Shown piece by piece: positions 25,529 through 33,381 of a DNA stretch of 64,000 nt. The notes under the pieces are model-generated. The model saw only the letters and a program-made list of their open reading frames with translations. It was not told where the DNA came from and ran no database searches. Within the stretch, counting starts at the first letter, position 1. Each line of letters starts with the position of its first letter. Origin of the DNA: Pseudomonas fluorescens. Its GTDB lineage: Bacteria > Pseudomonadota > Gammaproteobacteria > Pseudomonadales > Pseudomonadaceae. A program made the position numbers and the translations under genes. The stretch is from NCBI RefSeq assembly GCF_018614775.1, contig NZ_JAGGOF010000073.1, forward strand, positions 1 through 64,000. The letters run 5' to 3'.

Positions 25529-26443
25529 ATGAATCGTAATGACCTGCGGCGTGTCGACCTCAACCTGTTGATCGTGTTCGAAACATTGATGCACGAACGC
25601 AGTGTGACCCGCGCGGCCGAGAAATTGTTCCTCGGCCAACCGGCCATCAGCGCCGCGTTGTCGCGCCTGCGCAGCTTGTTCGATGATCCGCTGTTCGTGC
25701 GCACCGGCCGCAGCATGGAGCCTTCGGCCCGGGCGGTGGAGATCTTCGCCCTGCTCTCCCCGGCCCTGGACTCGATTTCCACGGCGGTCAGCCGCGCGGC
25801 GGAATTCGACCCCGCCACCAGCACGTCGGTGTTTCGCATCGGCCTGTCGGACGATGCCGAATTCGCCCTGCTACCGATGCTGCTCAAGCGCCTGCGCGCC
25901 GAAGCCCCGGGCATCGTGCTGGTGGTGCGTCGGGTCAACTACATCCTGATGCCAGGTTTGCTGGCGTCCGGTGAAATCTCCATCGGTGTCAGCTACACCG
26001 ACGACCTCCCGGCCAACGCCAAGCGCAAGGTCTTGCGGCGCAGCATGCCCAAGGTGCTACGGGCCGATACCGCGCCGGGACGCTTGACCCTGGACGAGTT
26101 CTGCGCCCGTCCCCATGCATTGGTGTCCTTCGCCGGCGACCTGAGCGGCTTTATCGATGAAGAACTGGAAAAGCTCGACCGCAAGCGCCACGTGGTGCTG
26201 GCCGTGCCGCAGTTCAACGGCTTGAGCACGCTGCTGGCAGGCACCGACATCGTCGCCACCGTGCCCGACTACACCGCCGACGCACTGACCGCCGCCGGCG
26301 GCGTGCGCGCCGAAGACCCGCCCATCCCGGTACGCAGCTTCGAGCTACACATGGCCTGGCGCGGGTCCCAGGACAATGATCCCGGGGAGCGTTGGTTGCG
26401 TTCGCGGATTCAGATGTTTTTTGGCGACCCTGAGAGTCTTTAG
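25529..26443 (+). CDS. LysR family transcriptional regulator
   Basis: This 304-residue LysR-type regulator has an N-terminal winged helix (DLNLLIVFETLMHERSVTRAAEKLFLGQPAISAALSRLRSL in fragments, about residues 8-65) and a substrate-binding domain from about 95 onward. The N-terminal sequence is of the NodD/LeuO-like subgroup (VDLNLLIVFETL, FVRTGR). ATG at 25529 is preceded by AGGA at 25519-25522; the frame extends upstream without HTH sequence. It faces the MDR oxidoreductase gene, which it probably regulates. Confidence 0.9.
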   Translation: MNRNDLRRVDLNLLIVFETLMHERSVTRAAEKLFLGQPAISAALSRLRSLFDDPLFVRTGRSMEPSARAVEIFALLSPALDSISTAVSRAAEFDPATSTSVFRIGLSDDAEFALLPMLLKRLRAEAPGIVLVVRRVNYILMPGLLASGEISIGVSYTDDLPANAKRKVLRRSMPKVLRADTAPGRLTLDEFCARPHALVSFAGDLSGFIDEELEKLDRKRHVVLAVPQFNGLSTLLAGTDIVATVPDYTADALTAAGGVRAEDPPIPVRSFELHMAWRGSQDNDPGERWLRSRIQMFFGDPESL

Positions 26444-26695
26444 GCGTTGTCGGGCAAACTGTTCATTTGATCACTTTTGCCTTTCCACAAACCATGGAGA
26501 TCTATTCACTTTCAGTGGATTGCTACATTGGGGGCACATCTGAGGGCATGCTTTGGATGGTTTGAAAAGGATGCCCCCAGGCTGAGGTTCAACATCCACC
26601 TTTTCGAAAAGTCATACGCTGCTGCTCCGAAACCGCCGTCGAGCGCGGAGAACGGTAGCCACACACCCGGCGCGAGCGCCCGGTCCTCCCGATCT
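26444..26695. other. Intergenic stretch without recognised content
   Basis: About 250 bases separate LysR and the end of hipA. Overlapping short frames on both strands (for example 26512-26718 minus) show no known domain. No repeat or terminator was recognised. The hipBA/IS66 accessory patch begins at its right edge. Confidence 0.35.
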
Positions 26696-27982
26696 TCAAC
26701 GCCGACCGCTGCCCGCATGACCGCGGTGTAACCGAGCTACGTTCTGATCGATACGGCCTTGGATAGTGCGCAAGGTGTCTCGAGTAATAACCTCTGGGTA
26801 TAGGTTTTCGGCGATGCTTGCAAACCGGCTCGCCACATCGCAAATGCCTTCAATCATTCTGCCGGCAACGTCCGGCGGCACCTCGGCTTCCTCGGCAAGC
26901 CGAAGCATTTGCGTGCGAGAAATCGACAAGGCTTCCCCCATCACATCCATCTGATGATATCCACTTGGCCCCTCGCAGAAGGTCACGTCGTAAGCCGGCG
27001 ACAATTTCCACTGACCGTCTTGCGACATGATGTAGGCAAAGTTCTTGGGATGATCGTCTCTGTTGTTGAACGTTACATTGAAGACGGCACGTTCGAAGGC
27101 CACCGCCATCTCTCGCACGTCGTTGGTACACATCTGTGTTGCCCGCAAGAAGTTGACGTAGTCCAACACCCCTGGAGACCGGTAATTTGCCCCCGTGAAG
27201 GCCGCGAGGCTTTGCATGGGTACGCGCCGACCTTCGCGACGGTCAAATCGCTTACTGGCAAACGCCGCCAACCCATCAGGCAGACTGAAGTACTGCGTGT
27301 CAGGGGTCTCGATACCGCACATGCGCAGGCATTCGGCGTAGACCATTTCGATAGCACACACCTCTGAATGCTCTTCTTTCGCCGGGAACTTGACCAACCA
27401 AGCTTCAAAACCCGCCGTCACGGCAGTGGTAAAACGGCCAGTTTCTGGATCGCGATAGACGAGGGCCTTAGGCCTCGCACCTTGAGGCGAGCCGCCCACC
27501 AGCAGCAACGTCTGCAGGAACTCGCCACCGTCTCCATGGAGTACTTCCTGCACTTCGCCGGCAAGCTGCTCCAGCGGGATATGGACTTCAGACTCCTGCC
27601 CTTCTGGTGCCACAGGCTCAAACGTCATGGCTCCCATCGCATTGCAACCGATGTAGGCCAGCCGTTCCAGTGAGCCGATGCGCGCCGTGGTGAGCCCGCG
27701 GCGCCTGAACATACGGTCCATCAGCAACATGCCCCACCCGTCCGGTAAGGAGTCGTAAACAGGCCCTGGCAAGTACAGTTGGTGGTCTGGAAAATCTCGG
27801 CGTAATTGAGCCCCCTCCAACGGCAGCGTGTAGGAGGACAGTTCCAAGCCCCTTTGCCTGGCTTCATTGCTGTACTCGAACACGATCAGCGGGCGACCGG
27901 TCAGGGCAGTCGTGGAAACCAGCGTGCCCCATTGCCATCGCTCACCCCATCCCTCGTAGAAGACGTTCACCTGCTCAAGCAT
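26696..27982 (-). CDS. hipA: HipA-family serine/threonine kinase toxin
   Basis: This 428-residue HipA homologue is close to full E. coli length. The N-terminal subdomain has GPVYDSLPDGWGMLLMD. The glycine-rich phosphate loop reads VGGSPQGARPKALV. The catalytic loop is NRDDHPKNFAYI with Asp at 309/310, and the metal-binding D332 lies in AYDVTF. Both positions match the E. coli HipA numbering, so the kinase appears intact. E. coli HipA phosphorylates glutamyl-tRNA synthetase and causes persistence; the target here is unknown. The start is ATG at 27982, overlapping hipB by eight bases; the open frame runs another 67 codons into hipB and is not used. Confidence 0.92.
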   Translation of the reverse strand: MLEQVNVFYEGWGERWQWGTLVSTTALTGRPLIVFEYSNEARQRGLELSSYTLPLEGAQLRRDFPDHQLYLPGPVYDSLPDGWGMLLMDRMFRRRGLTTARIGSLERLAYIGCNAMGAMTFEPVAPEGQESEVHIPLEQLAGEVQEVLHGDGGEFLQTLLLVGGSPQGARPKALVYRDPETGRFTTAVTAGFEAWLVKFPAKEEHSEVCAIEMVYAECLRMCGIETPDTQYFSLPDGLAAFASKRFDRREGRRVPMQSLAAFTGANYRSPGVLDYVNFLRATQMCTNDVREMAVAFERAVFNVTFNNRDDHPKNFAYIMSQDGQWKLSPAYDVTFCEGPSGYHQMDVMGEALSISRTQMLRLAEEAEVPPDVAGRMIEGICDVASRFASIAENLYPEVITRDTLRTIQGRIDQNVARLHRGHAGSGRR

Positions 27983-28292
27983 TGCCGGACTTCCTCTTTG
28001 TACGGAGACGATTGGCGCTGTTTTCGTAGCGTCGAATATCCTCGATGCTGTCCAGCTTTGGCAGGAACAGGCCTTCCAGCTCCTTGGTTCGGCCAAGAGC
28101 CATCGCCACCCGAACGACGTTCTCGAATCCGACATTGCGCCCGGCTTCAAGGTTGGACACTGTATTTGTGCCGATGCCGGCACGACCGGCCAAGTCGGCT
28201 TGTGTCATATCCAGCGCCAAGCGCTCTGTGCGCAAGCGATCGCAGAGGCGCTTGACGACCTCGCTCGGCTTGCTGAAGCTTAAATCCAACAT
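27975..28292 (-). CDS. hipB: HipB-like XRE-family antitoxin
   Basis: This 105-residue protein has a helix-turn-helix at about residues 15-70 (LRTERLALDMTQADLAGRAGIGTNTVSNLEAG, in fragments). A charged C-terminal tail (YENSANRLRTKRKSG) is typical of the region that contacts HipA or is degraded. It precedes hipA with an eight-base overlap, the canonical antitoxin-first order. A promoter with a perfect GTTAATTC/GAATTAAC dyad around its -10 lies at 28320-28361, consistent with autorepression. Start ATG at 28292. Confidence 0.9.
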   Translation of the reverse strand: MLDLSFSKPSEVVKRLCDRLRTERLALDMTQADLAGRAGIGTNTVSNLEAGRNVGFENVVRVAMALGRTKELEGLFLPKLDSIEDIRRYENSANRLRTKRKSGNA

Positions 28293-28319
28293 AGCGTGTA
28301 CCTAGCCCATTTTGTGCCA

Positions 28320-28361
28320 GTTAATTCCCAAAATTATAGAATTAACGCTCAGCCCTAACAA
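28320..28361 (-). promoter_or_regulatory. hipBA promoter and candidate HipB operator
   Basis: Read on the minus strand, TTGTTA (28356-28361) and a perfect TATAAT (28333-28338) are 17 bp apart, a good sigma-70 promoter pointing into hipB. The -10 is enclosed by a perfect dyad, GTTAATTC at 28320-28327 and GAATTAAC at 28339-28346, separated by 11 bp. A repressor bound there would block RNA polymerase. Confidence 0.72.
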
Positions 28362-28442
28362 GCGACTTAATCCCCTGACTCTGTGTCTTATCACTTGATT
28401 TCCAGTTTTAACGTATGCGTCCGGGCATCACGCCTTGCGTAA

Positions 28443-28661
28443 CTAAGCCGGCCGCCACCTATGCGGCAGTAACTCCGCAATTTCACTTGCCCGCTGCGTT
28501 GGCAGTCGCGTGAGAACGTCCTTCAAGTAGGCGTACGGATCATGCCCATTCAGCCGCGCCGACTGGATGAGACTCATGATCGCCGCCGCCCGTTTCCCGA
28601 GTGGCGCGGCGATCGGCGCACAGATAAGCGCAGTGCGGCTTCGCCGCACCGAACACATCAA
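28443..28661 (-). pseudogene. IS66 transposase (TnpC) C-terminal fragment
   Basis: The reading frame ends with MSLIQSARLNGHDPYAYLKD and VLTRLPTQRASEIAELLPHRW (two adjacent pieces), the conserved C-terminus of IS66 transposases. The catalytic DDE part is missing. The transposase sequence becomes recognisable only from about 28600 leftward, right where tnpB sequence stops. Confidence 0.82.
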
Positions 28662-28743
28662 TCACCCAGGCCAAGGCGGTTTCGGTACCGGCGCGCATGT
28701 CCATGGGCTCGGTGGCGAGCCAGATGGCGTCGATGCGAATCAT
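28600..28743 (-). pseudogene. IS66 TnpB N-terminal fragment
   Basis: From ATG at 28743 the frame reads MIRIDAIWLATEPMDMRAGT and FGAAKPHCAYL, the start of IS66 Orf2/TnpB. After about 48 codons it runs into transposase tail sequence in another frame, marking the internal deletion. The start overlaps the tnpA stop in the normal IS66 way. Confidence 0.78.
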
Positions 28744-29069
28744 CGCAACAGGTCTCGCAGGAAAGTTGCGCAGGCAGCCGCGTTCTCGGCCGGCCAGTTC
28801 ACCTTGACGATGCCACGAGGGTGTGGGATTTCGAGGCTGATCGTCGGTGAGGTGGCTCGCGAACTTGCTCCGACTGGCAAGGGCAGTGGAATGAAAGCAG
28901 GTTGCAGCGCCATGGTTTTCTGCGTTTGCACGCGAATCCATTTATGGACGAGGTTCGCGTTGAGGCTATGGTTCAGCGCGACATTGGCAATTGAGGCGCC
29001 CGGCTGGGCGCATTCGTGAATGACCTGGGCTTTGAAGGATTTGGAGCAGGAGCGGCGTTGTGGCTGCAT
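28740..29069 (-). CDS. tnpA: IS66-family accessory protein TnpA
   Basis: This 109-residue Orf1 of IS66 starts MQPQRRSCSKSFKAQVIHEC, with the helix-turn-helix-like GASIANVALNHSLNANLVHKW. It appears intact, while its partners tnpB and tnpC are truncated, so it is a leftover without a working element. It overlaps the tnpB start by ATGA. Confidence 0.8.
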   Translation of the reverse strand: MQPQRRSCSKSFKAQVIHECAQPGASIANVALNHSLNANLVHKWIRVQTQKTMALQPAFIPLPLPVGASSRATSPTISLEIPHPRGIVKVNWPAENAAACATFLRDLLR

Positions 29070-29100
29070 GAAAAAGACCCGCTTAAAAGGCTAAAAATGG

Positions 29101-29351
29101 TGTCCACTTAAATTGATCTGACCCCGAAATGTTGGACACCATCGCCTTTGGCGTCGGGGGTCAGGAAGGTGTGTTGGTCGGACGGATACCGATTTTTTCT
29201 CGATGTTGTATATGCAGTCCAGTAGCACCTGTTTTGTCACCGGCCGCCGGTAGAACAAAAACACGCTTTATCGACCTGAAAATACTGTCCTGGAGCCTAA
29301 TCAAAATGTCTTCGAGGATCGGACAGTTAAAACGCTTCACTCGCCTTGGCG
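29101..29351. other. Intergenic stretch next to the IS66 remnant
   Basis: About 250 bases separate the element from the MerR gene. GGTGTCCA (29099-29106) and TGGACACC (29133-29140) form an inverted pair that looks like an insertion-sequence edge, but I cannot name the element. A 64-codon minus-strand frame at 29161-29355 has no recognisable domain. Confidence 0.3.
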
Positions 29352-30251
29352 TCAAAGCTCCAAGGCGCCCCTGAGCAACGCCTCCAGCTTCAACCCGGCA
29401 TCAACGCTGCGCCCATCCAGCAGCGCCAGCGGGATATCCTTCAGAACGGCGCGCGAATCGGCCAGGTCGCTTCCCATCAGTGCCAGCGGGCAGCTGATCT
29501 CCATCTGCAGGGAACGCAACCGCTTGGCAAGTGCCGCGTCCACGCCCCCCGGCACATCCAGCACCAAGGCGGCCGGACGGAGGGTTGCGCAGAGCAGGCG
29601 CAGCTCCTCGAGCGGTTGCCCGCAGCCCAGCACCTCAATACGCCGACGTTCACCACTGAGCAACACGCCGTTAGCCAGTAGCTCAAACTCAGTGCTGCTT
29701 GCCGTGCCAGCCAATAACACGCAAGGCGCATCAGGCTGGTTCAGTTGCAAACGCAAGAGTAAGCGCGCTCGCAGAAAAGCATCGAGGAACAGCCATTGGC
29801 TACGCTGGCCGAAAGCGTTGCCCAATGACAGGCTGCGCCAGACCGGGATTAGCACATCGAGCAATACGGTGACCTTGGGGTACACGGTAAAAAGTTGTCC
29901 GTGAATGCCTTCCAGTGCCTGCCGGTCGAATGCCTTCGTTGCGCGCAGTACGGCAGTGCGCCAATGTTCAAGGGAGTCGTCCAGCAGCGCGGTTGGGCGA
30001 GCAACCTCTTCGGGCTGGCGCGCGAGCACCTCGCCCACCTTGCTGATCAGCAGCCCACCGCCGGTCAAGCGCAGGATGTCTCGTATGCGCTCGACATCCT
30101 GTGCCGTGTATAGCCGATGTCCGCCTTCGGTACGCTGCGGGCGGATCAAGCCATGACGACGTTCCCAGGCGCGCAGGGTCACGGGGTTTATGCCGGTCAG
30201 GTTGACGACATCACGCATGGGCAGCAAATCGGTGGAGGTCGCGTCGGTCAT
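29352..30251 (-). CDS. MerR-family regulator, class II LitR/CarH (PplR) type
   Basis: This 299-residue regulator has an N-terminal MerR winged helix (MRDVVNLTGINPVTLRAWER, RHGLIRPQRTEGGHRLY; about residues 12-80). The C-terminal half has the LitR/CarH fold, but the cobalamin His motif is absent: the expected position reads ASSTEFELLANG. This marks class II LitR, which works without B12 and relies on a LOV protein for light sensing. In P. putida these are PplR1-3, and two of them neighbour LOV genes (family knowledge). Here the gene diverges from a LOV gene 152 bases away. Sites matching the PplR1 consensus precede the two nearby operons (30863-30937, 38978-39001). Likely a repressor released by blue light. 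Confidence 0.88.
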   Translation of the reverse strand: MTDATSTDLLPMRDVVNLTGINPVTLRAWERRHGLIRPQRTEGGHRLYTAQDVERIRDILRLTGGGLLISKVGEVLARQPEEVARPTALLDDSLEHWRTAVLRATKAFDRQALEGIHGQLFTVYPKVTVLLDVLIPVWRSLSLGNAFGQRSQWLFLDAFLRARLLLRLQLNQPDAPCVLLAGTASSTEFELLANGVLLSGERRRIEVLGCGQPLEELRLLCATLRPAALVLDVPGGVDAALAKRLRSLQMEISCPLALMGSDLADSRAVLKDIPLALLDGRSVDAGLKLEALLRGALEL

Positions 30252-30403
30252 CGCAGGTGATCGTCAGGGTGGTCGCACATTCTAAACCCATACCGATCTT
30301 CTTCGGCGATCGTTCTTGCGTCATGATACCGGCAACCGCACCTTAGCCTTTGCATCCAAAGAACTACGCTGCACCTATCGGACACGTTATGTGAGTGGGC
30401 CAC

Positions 30404-30850
30404 ATGATCGACGCAAAACTCTTGCAACTGATGGTCGAGAGCTCCAACGATGGCATCGTTGTCGCCGAGCAGGAAGGCAGCGACAGCATCCTCATCTACA
30501 CCAACCCGGCCTTCACCCGTCTGACCGGGTACACGACTGACGACATCCTTTATCAGGATTGCCGCTTCCTCCAGGGCCAGGACCACGACCAGCCAGGTGT
30601 CGCGGCCATCCGCGAGGCGATTCGCGACGGGCGACCTTGTTGCCAGGTGCTGCGCAACTATCGCAAGGATGGCAGCCCGTTCTGGAATGAGCTGTCGATC
30701 ACGCCCGTGCACAACGACACGGACCAGCTGACTTACTACATCGGCATCCAGCGCGACGTCACCGCCCAGGTTTGCGCCGAGCAGCGGGTCCGCGAACTGG
30801 AGGCAGAGGTCGCCGATTTGCGGCGACAACTCACATCGGACGACGATTGA
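30404..30850 (+). CDS. Short LOV blue-light photoreceptor (PpSB2-LOV-like)
   Basis: This 148-residue protein is one LOV domain (about 15-120) with short flanking helices and no output domain. The flavin-adduct cysteine is C53 in YQDCRFLQG, the same position and the same unusual Asp before Cys as I recall for P. putida PpSB1-LOV. NYRKDGSPFWNELSITPV follows. The two residues that set dark recovery in the P. putida pair (R61/R66 in slow SB1, H61/I66 in fast SB2) are H61 and V66 here, which predicts a fast, SB2-like photocycle. ATG at 30404 fits the family N-terminus (MIDAKLLQ). Likely role: light-dependent control of the divergent MerR regulator. Confidence 0.93.
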   Translation: MIDAKLLQLMVESSNDGIVVAEQEGSDSILIYTNPAFTRLTGYTTDDILYQDCRFLQGQDHDQPGVAAIREAIRDGRPCCQVLRNYRKDGSPFWNELSITPVHNDTDQLTYYIGIQRDVTAQVCAEQRVRELEAEVADLRRQLTSDDD

Positions 30851-30862
30851 TTTGTAAAAACC

Positions 30863-30886
30863 TGTACAAGTTTATTGACTTGTACA
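30863..30886 (+). promoter_or_regulatory. PplR-type direct repeat, site 1
   Basis: TGTACA at 30863-30868 and TGTACA at 30881-30886 are separated by exactly 12 bp, matching the reported PplR1 site T(G/A)TACA-N12-TGTA(C/T)A. TTGACT at 30875-30880, just before the second half-site, could be a -35 element, so binding would cover the promoter of the operon starting at 30957. Confidence 0.82.
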
Positions 30887-30913
30887 ATTTTGGGTTTAAG
30901 CTCTTCCTATATC

Positions 30914-30937
30914 TGTACGGCTTTCGTTTTTTGTACA
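30914..30937 (+). promoter_or_regulatory. PplR-type direct repeat, site 2
   Basis: TGTACG (30914-30919), 12 bp, then TGTACA (30932-30937): the same arrangement as site 1 with one mismatch. It lies 33 bp downstream of the second half of site 1 (start to start) and just before the GGGGAG ribosome site of the SnoaL-like gene. Two tandem sites suggest cooperative or roadblock control. Confidence 0.72.
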
Positions 30938-30956
30938 GAATTTTGGGGAGCCCTGC

Positions 30957-31379
30957 ATGTCCACTTATCTTGAGCTTTTCGCCGAGCGCTTCGCCAGCCT
31001 GGATGGGCAGAACCTCGACACCCTTGAAAAACTGTACAGCGATGACGTGGCATTCCGTGATCCGCTGCATCAGATTGATGGCCTCCCAGCGCTTCGCGCC
31101 TACTTCACCGGGCTTTACGCCAACGCACAAGACGTCCGCTACACCTTTGCCGGCGCGGATGAAGTTCAGCCGGGCCAAGGCTATCTGCGCTGGTCCCTGG
31201 CGTTCCGCCACCCACGGCTTGGCAAAGGCCGACTGATCAGCCTGCAAGGCTGCAGTTTCCTGAGGTGGCAAGAGCGGGTTCATTTCCACCAGGACTACTT
31301 TGATGCCGGTGCGCTGCTCTACGAGCACATACCGGTCATGAGCGGCGCAGTCCGCTGGCTCAAAGGCAGGCTGGTATGA
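30957..31379 (+). CDS. SnoaL/NTF2-like protein of the light-response operon
   Basis: This 140-residue NTF2-like protein has the family opening with LDTLEKLYSDDVAFRDPLHQ and a C-terminal FHQDYFDAGALLYEHIPVMS. Homologues sit in the same place in P. putida and in singlet-oxygen/light clusters of other proteobacteria; the reaction is unknown. ATG at 30957 follows GGGGAG at 30945-30950. It is the first gene of a six-gene operon behind two PplR-type sites and overlaps the SDR gene by ATGA. Confidence 0.88.
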   Translation: MSTYLELFAERFASLDGQNLDTLEKLYSDDVAFRDPLHQIDGLPALRAYFTGLYANAQDVRYTFAGADEVQPGQGYLRWSLAFRHPRLGKGRLISLQGCSFLRWQERVHFHQDYFDAGALLYEHIPVMSGAVRWLKGRLV

Positions 31380-32128
31380 GTCGCTGCTGGCTGACAGGTG
31401 CAAGCAGCGGTATCGGCGCGGCGCTTGCCATCCAATTGCTCGAGCAAGGGCACCAGGTCGCTTTGGGTACCCGGCGAGCGAATAGCCTGTCGCACTTGAT
31501 AGAACGGTATCCGGGCCAGGTATTGGCAGCTGTCGGCGACGTCGATGTCCCTGAACAGGTCGCTTTGATCGGCGCACAAATCGAGCAGGCCTGGGGCGCC
31601 CTGGACCTGGTGATCCTCAACGCCGGGACATGCGAGTACCTCGAACCCGGGCACTTCGACCCGGCCTTGGTCGAACGCGTGGTTCGTACCAACCTGCTGG
31701 GTGTAAGCCACTGCCTTGCGGAGGCCCTGCCCTTGCTGAGTCGTGGTGAGCACCCGCATCTGGTCGTCACCGGCAGTTCGGTCACCTGGCTGTCACTGCC
31801 TCGGGCGGGCGCCTATGGCGCATCCAAGGCGGCGGTGCGCTACCTGGTGGAGTCGCTTCGCATCGACCTGATCAATGACGGTATCGCAGTCACATTGGTC
31901 AACCCGGGTTTCGTCGACACGCCGTTGACCCGCCGCAACGATTTCCCGATGCCCCAGAGGTGGACAGCCGAGCGCGCCGCCGCCCATATCATCGCGCGCC
32001 TGCCGCGACGCCCGCTGGAAATCAACTTCCCCGCCGCATTCACACTGGGCCTGCGCCTGCTCGGCGCCCTGCCGGCGAGTTGGCGACTGAAGCTGGGCCA
32101 GCGCCTGGCCCGTGCCCCAAAGGACTAG
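31376..32128 (+). CDS. Short-chain dehydrogenase/reductase of the light-response operon
   Basis: This 250-residue classical SDR has the cofactor motif LTGASSGIGAAL, LNAGTCEYL and the catalytic Tyr/Lys in YGASKAAV with an upstream Ser (TGSSVTWLS). The C-terminal tail is slightly hydrophobic. The substrate is unknown; neighbours suggest a modified fatty acid or other lipid. It is coupled to the SnoaL-like gene (ATGA) and followed by the FAD oxidase after five bases. Confidence 0.9.
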   Translation: MSRCWLTGASSGIGAALAIQLLEQGHQVALGTRRANSLSHLIERYPGQVLAAVGDVDVPEQVALIGAQIEQAWGALDLVILNAGTCEYLEPGHFDPALVERVVRTNLLGVSHCLAEALPLLSRGEHPHLVVTGSSVTWLSLPRAGAYGASKAAVRYLVESLRIDLINDGIAVTLVNPGFVDTPLTRRNDFPMPQRWTAERAAAHIIARLPRRPLEINFPAAFTLGLRLLGALPASWRLKLGQRLARAPKD

Positions 32129-32133
32129 TCATC

Positions 32134-33381
32134 ATGCGCATCGCCATCATCGGCTCAGGCATTGCAGGCCTGACCGTCGCCCACCTGCTGTCGCGCCGGC
32201 ACGAGGTCACGGTATTTGAAGCCGCCGATTGGATCGGCGGCCACACCCATACCGTCGACGTGCAATGGCAAGGCCAGCAGTACGCGGTAGATACCGGATT
32301 CATCGTCTTCAACGACTGGACCTACCCGAATTTCATCCGCCTGCTCGACCACCTCAAGGTCGCCTCGCGCCCCACTCAGATGAGCTTTTCGGTGCATGAT
32401 CCGCGCATCGATTTCGAATACAACGGCCACACCCTGGACACGTTGTTCGCCCAGCGCCGCAACCTGCTGTCCCCTGGTTTCTGGGGCATGCTGCGCGACA
32501 TCCTGCGCTTCAATCGCGAGGTGCTGACCGACCTGGACAACGGGCGTATCGACAGTGAAACCACCCTCGGTACCTACCTCAGGACCCACGGCTACGGGCA
32601 GCGTTTCATCGAGCACTACGTCGTGCCAATGGGTTCGGCGATCTGGTCGATGTCACTGGCCGACATGCTCGCTTTCCCCTTGCAATTCTTCGTGCGCTTC
32701 TGCCGCAATCATGGCCTGTTATCGGTTAATCAGCGTCCACAGTGGCGGGTGATCGAGGGTGGATCGCGCAGCTATGTCTCGCCATTGTGCCGTCCCTTTG
32801 CCGAGCGCATCCGCTTGTACTGCCCGGTCAGGAGGGTCGAGCGTGACGACGGCGGCGTCACCCTCATCAGCGCGGCGGGCATCGAGCGCTTCGACAGCGT
32901 TGTGTTCGCCTGCCACAGCAACCAGGCCCTGGCCTTGCTGGCAAAGCCCAGCATGGACGAACGCCGGGTGCTGGGCGCCATCACCTACGCCAGTAACGAG
33001 GTAGTCCTGCACACCGACACTCGCCTGCTGCCGCGCCGGCGCAAAGCCTGGGCCAGCTGGAACTACCGCCTGGGCGGCCTTGAGCAAGCCCCCGCCGCCT
33101 TGACCTACAACATGAACATCCTCCAGGCGATCGAAGCGCCGGTTACCTTCTGTGTGAGCCTCAATCAGACGGCGCAGGTCGATCCCGCGCAGATCCTCGC
33201 CCGCTTCGATTACGCCCATCCCCAATTCAGCATCTCCGCCGTTGCCGCACAGTCCCGTCACGACAGCCTACAGGGCAGGCAAAACAGCTACTACTGCGGG
33301 GCCTACTGGGGCAACGGCTTTCATGAGGACGGCGTGCTCAGCGCGCTGAAGGTGGCCGAGCACTTTGGAGAGCGCCTGTGA
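32134..33381 (+). CDS. FAD-dependent amine-oxidase-family protein
   Basis: This 415-residue flavoprotein starts with the Rossmann motif AIIGSGIAGLTVAHLL and VTVFEAADWIGGHT, the amine oxidase/protoporphyrinogen oxidase/phytoene desaturase family. The GAYWGNGFHEDGVLSAL C-terminal FAD motif is intact. Such NAD/FAD-binding proteins accompany the DUF1365 and CFA-type genes in light and singlet-oxygen clusters; a fatty-acyl oxidation or desaturation step is plausible but unproven. The start is ATG at 32134; the frame is open for 58 codons upstream inside the SDR gene and is not used. It overlaps DUF1365 by ATGA. Confidence 0.9.
   Translation: MRIAIIGSGIAGLTVAHLLSRRHEVTVFEAADWIGGHTHTVDVQWQGQQYAVDTGFIVFNDWTYPNFIRLLDHLKVASRPTQMSFSVHDPRIDFEYNGHTLDTLFAQRRNLLSPGFWGMLRDILRFNREVLTDLDNGRIDSETTLGTYLRTHGYGQRFIEHYVVPMGSAIWSMSLADMLAFPLQFFVRFCRNHGLLSVNQRPQWRVIEGGSRSYVSPLCRPFAERIRLYCPVRRVERDDGGVTLISAAGIERFDSVVFACHSNQALALLAKPSMDERRVLGAITYASNEVVLHTDTRLLPRRRKAWASWNYRLGGLEQAPAALTYNMNILQAIEAPVTFCVSLNQTAQVDPAQILARFDYAHPQFSISAVAAQSRHDSLQGRQNSYYCGAYWGNGFHEDGVLSALKVAEHFGERL

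Larger units (their letters stand above)
28413..29100 (-). mobile_element. IS66-family element, internally deleted remnant
   Basis: The left edge begins GTATGCGTCCGGGCA at 28413, resembling IS66 terminal repeats (GTAAGCG..CCGG). Inside are an apparently complete tnpA, the first part of tnpB and only the last codons of the tnpC transposase. These lie in the correct IS66 order on the minus strand, with most of tnpB and tnpC missing. No matching right terminal repeat was found, so the right boundary is uncertain. The sequence at 29099-29140 (GGTGTCCA...TGGACACC) may be the edge of another element. It cannot transpose by itself. Confidence 0.75.
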
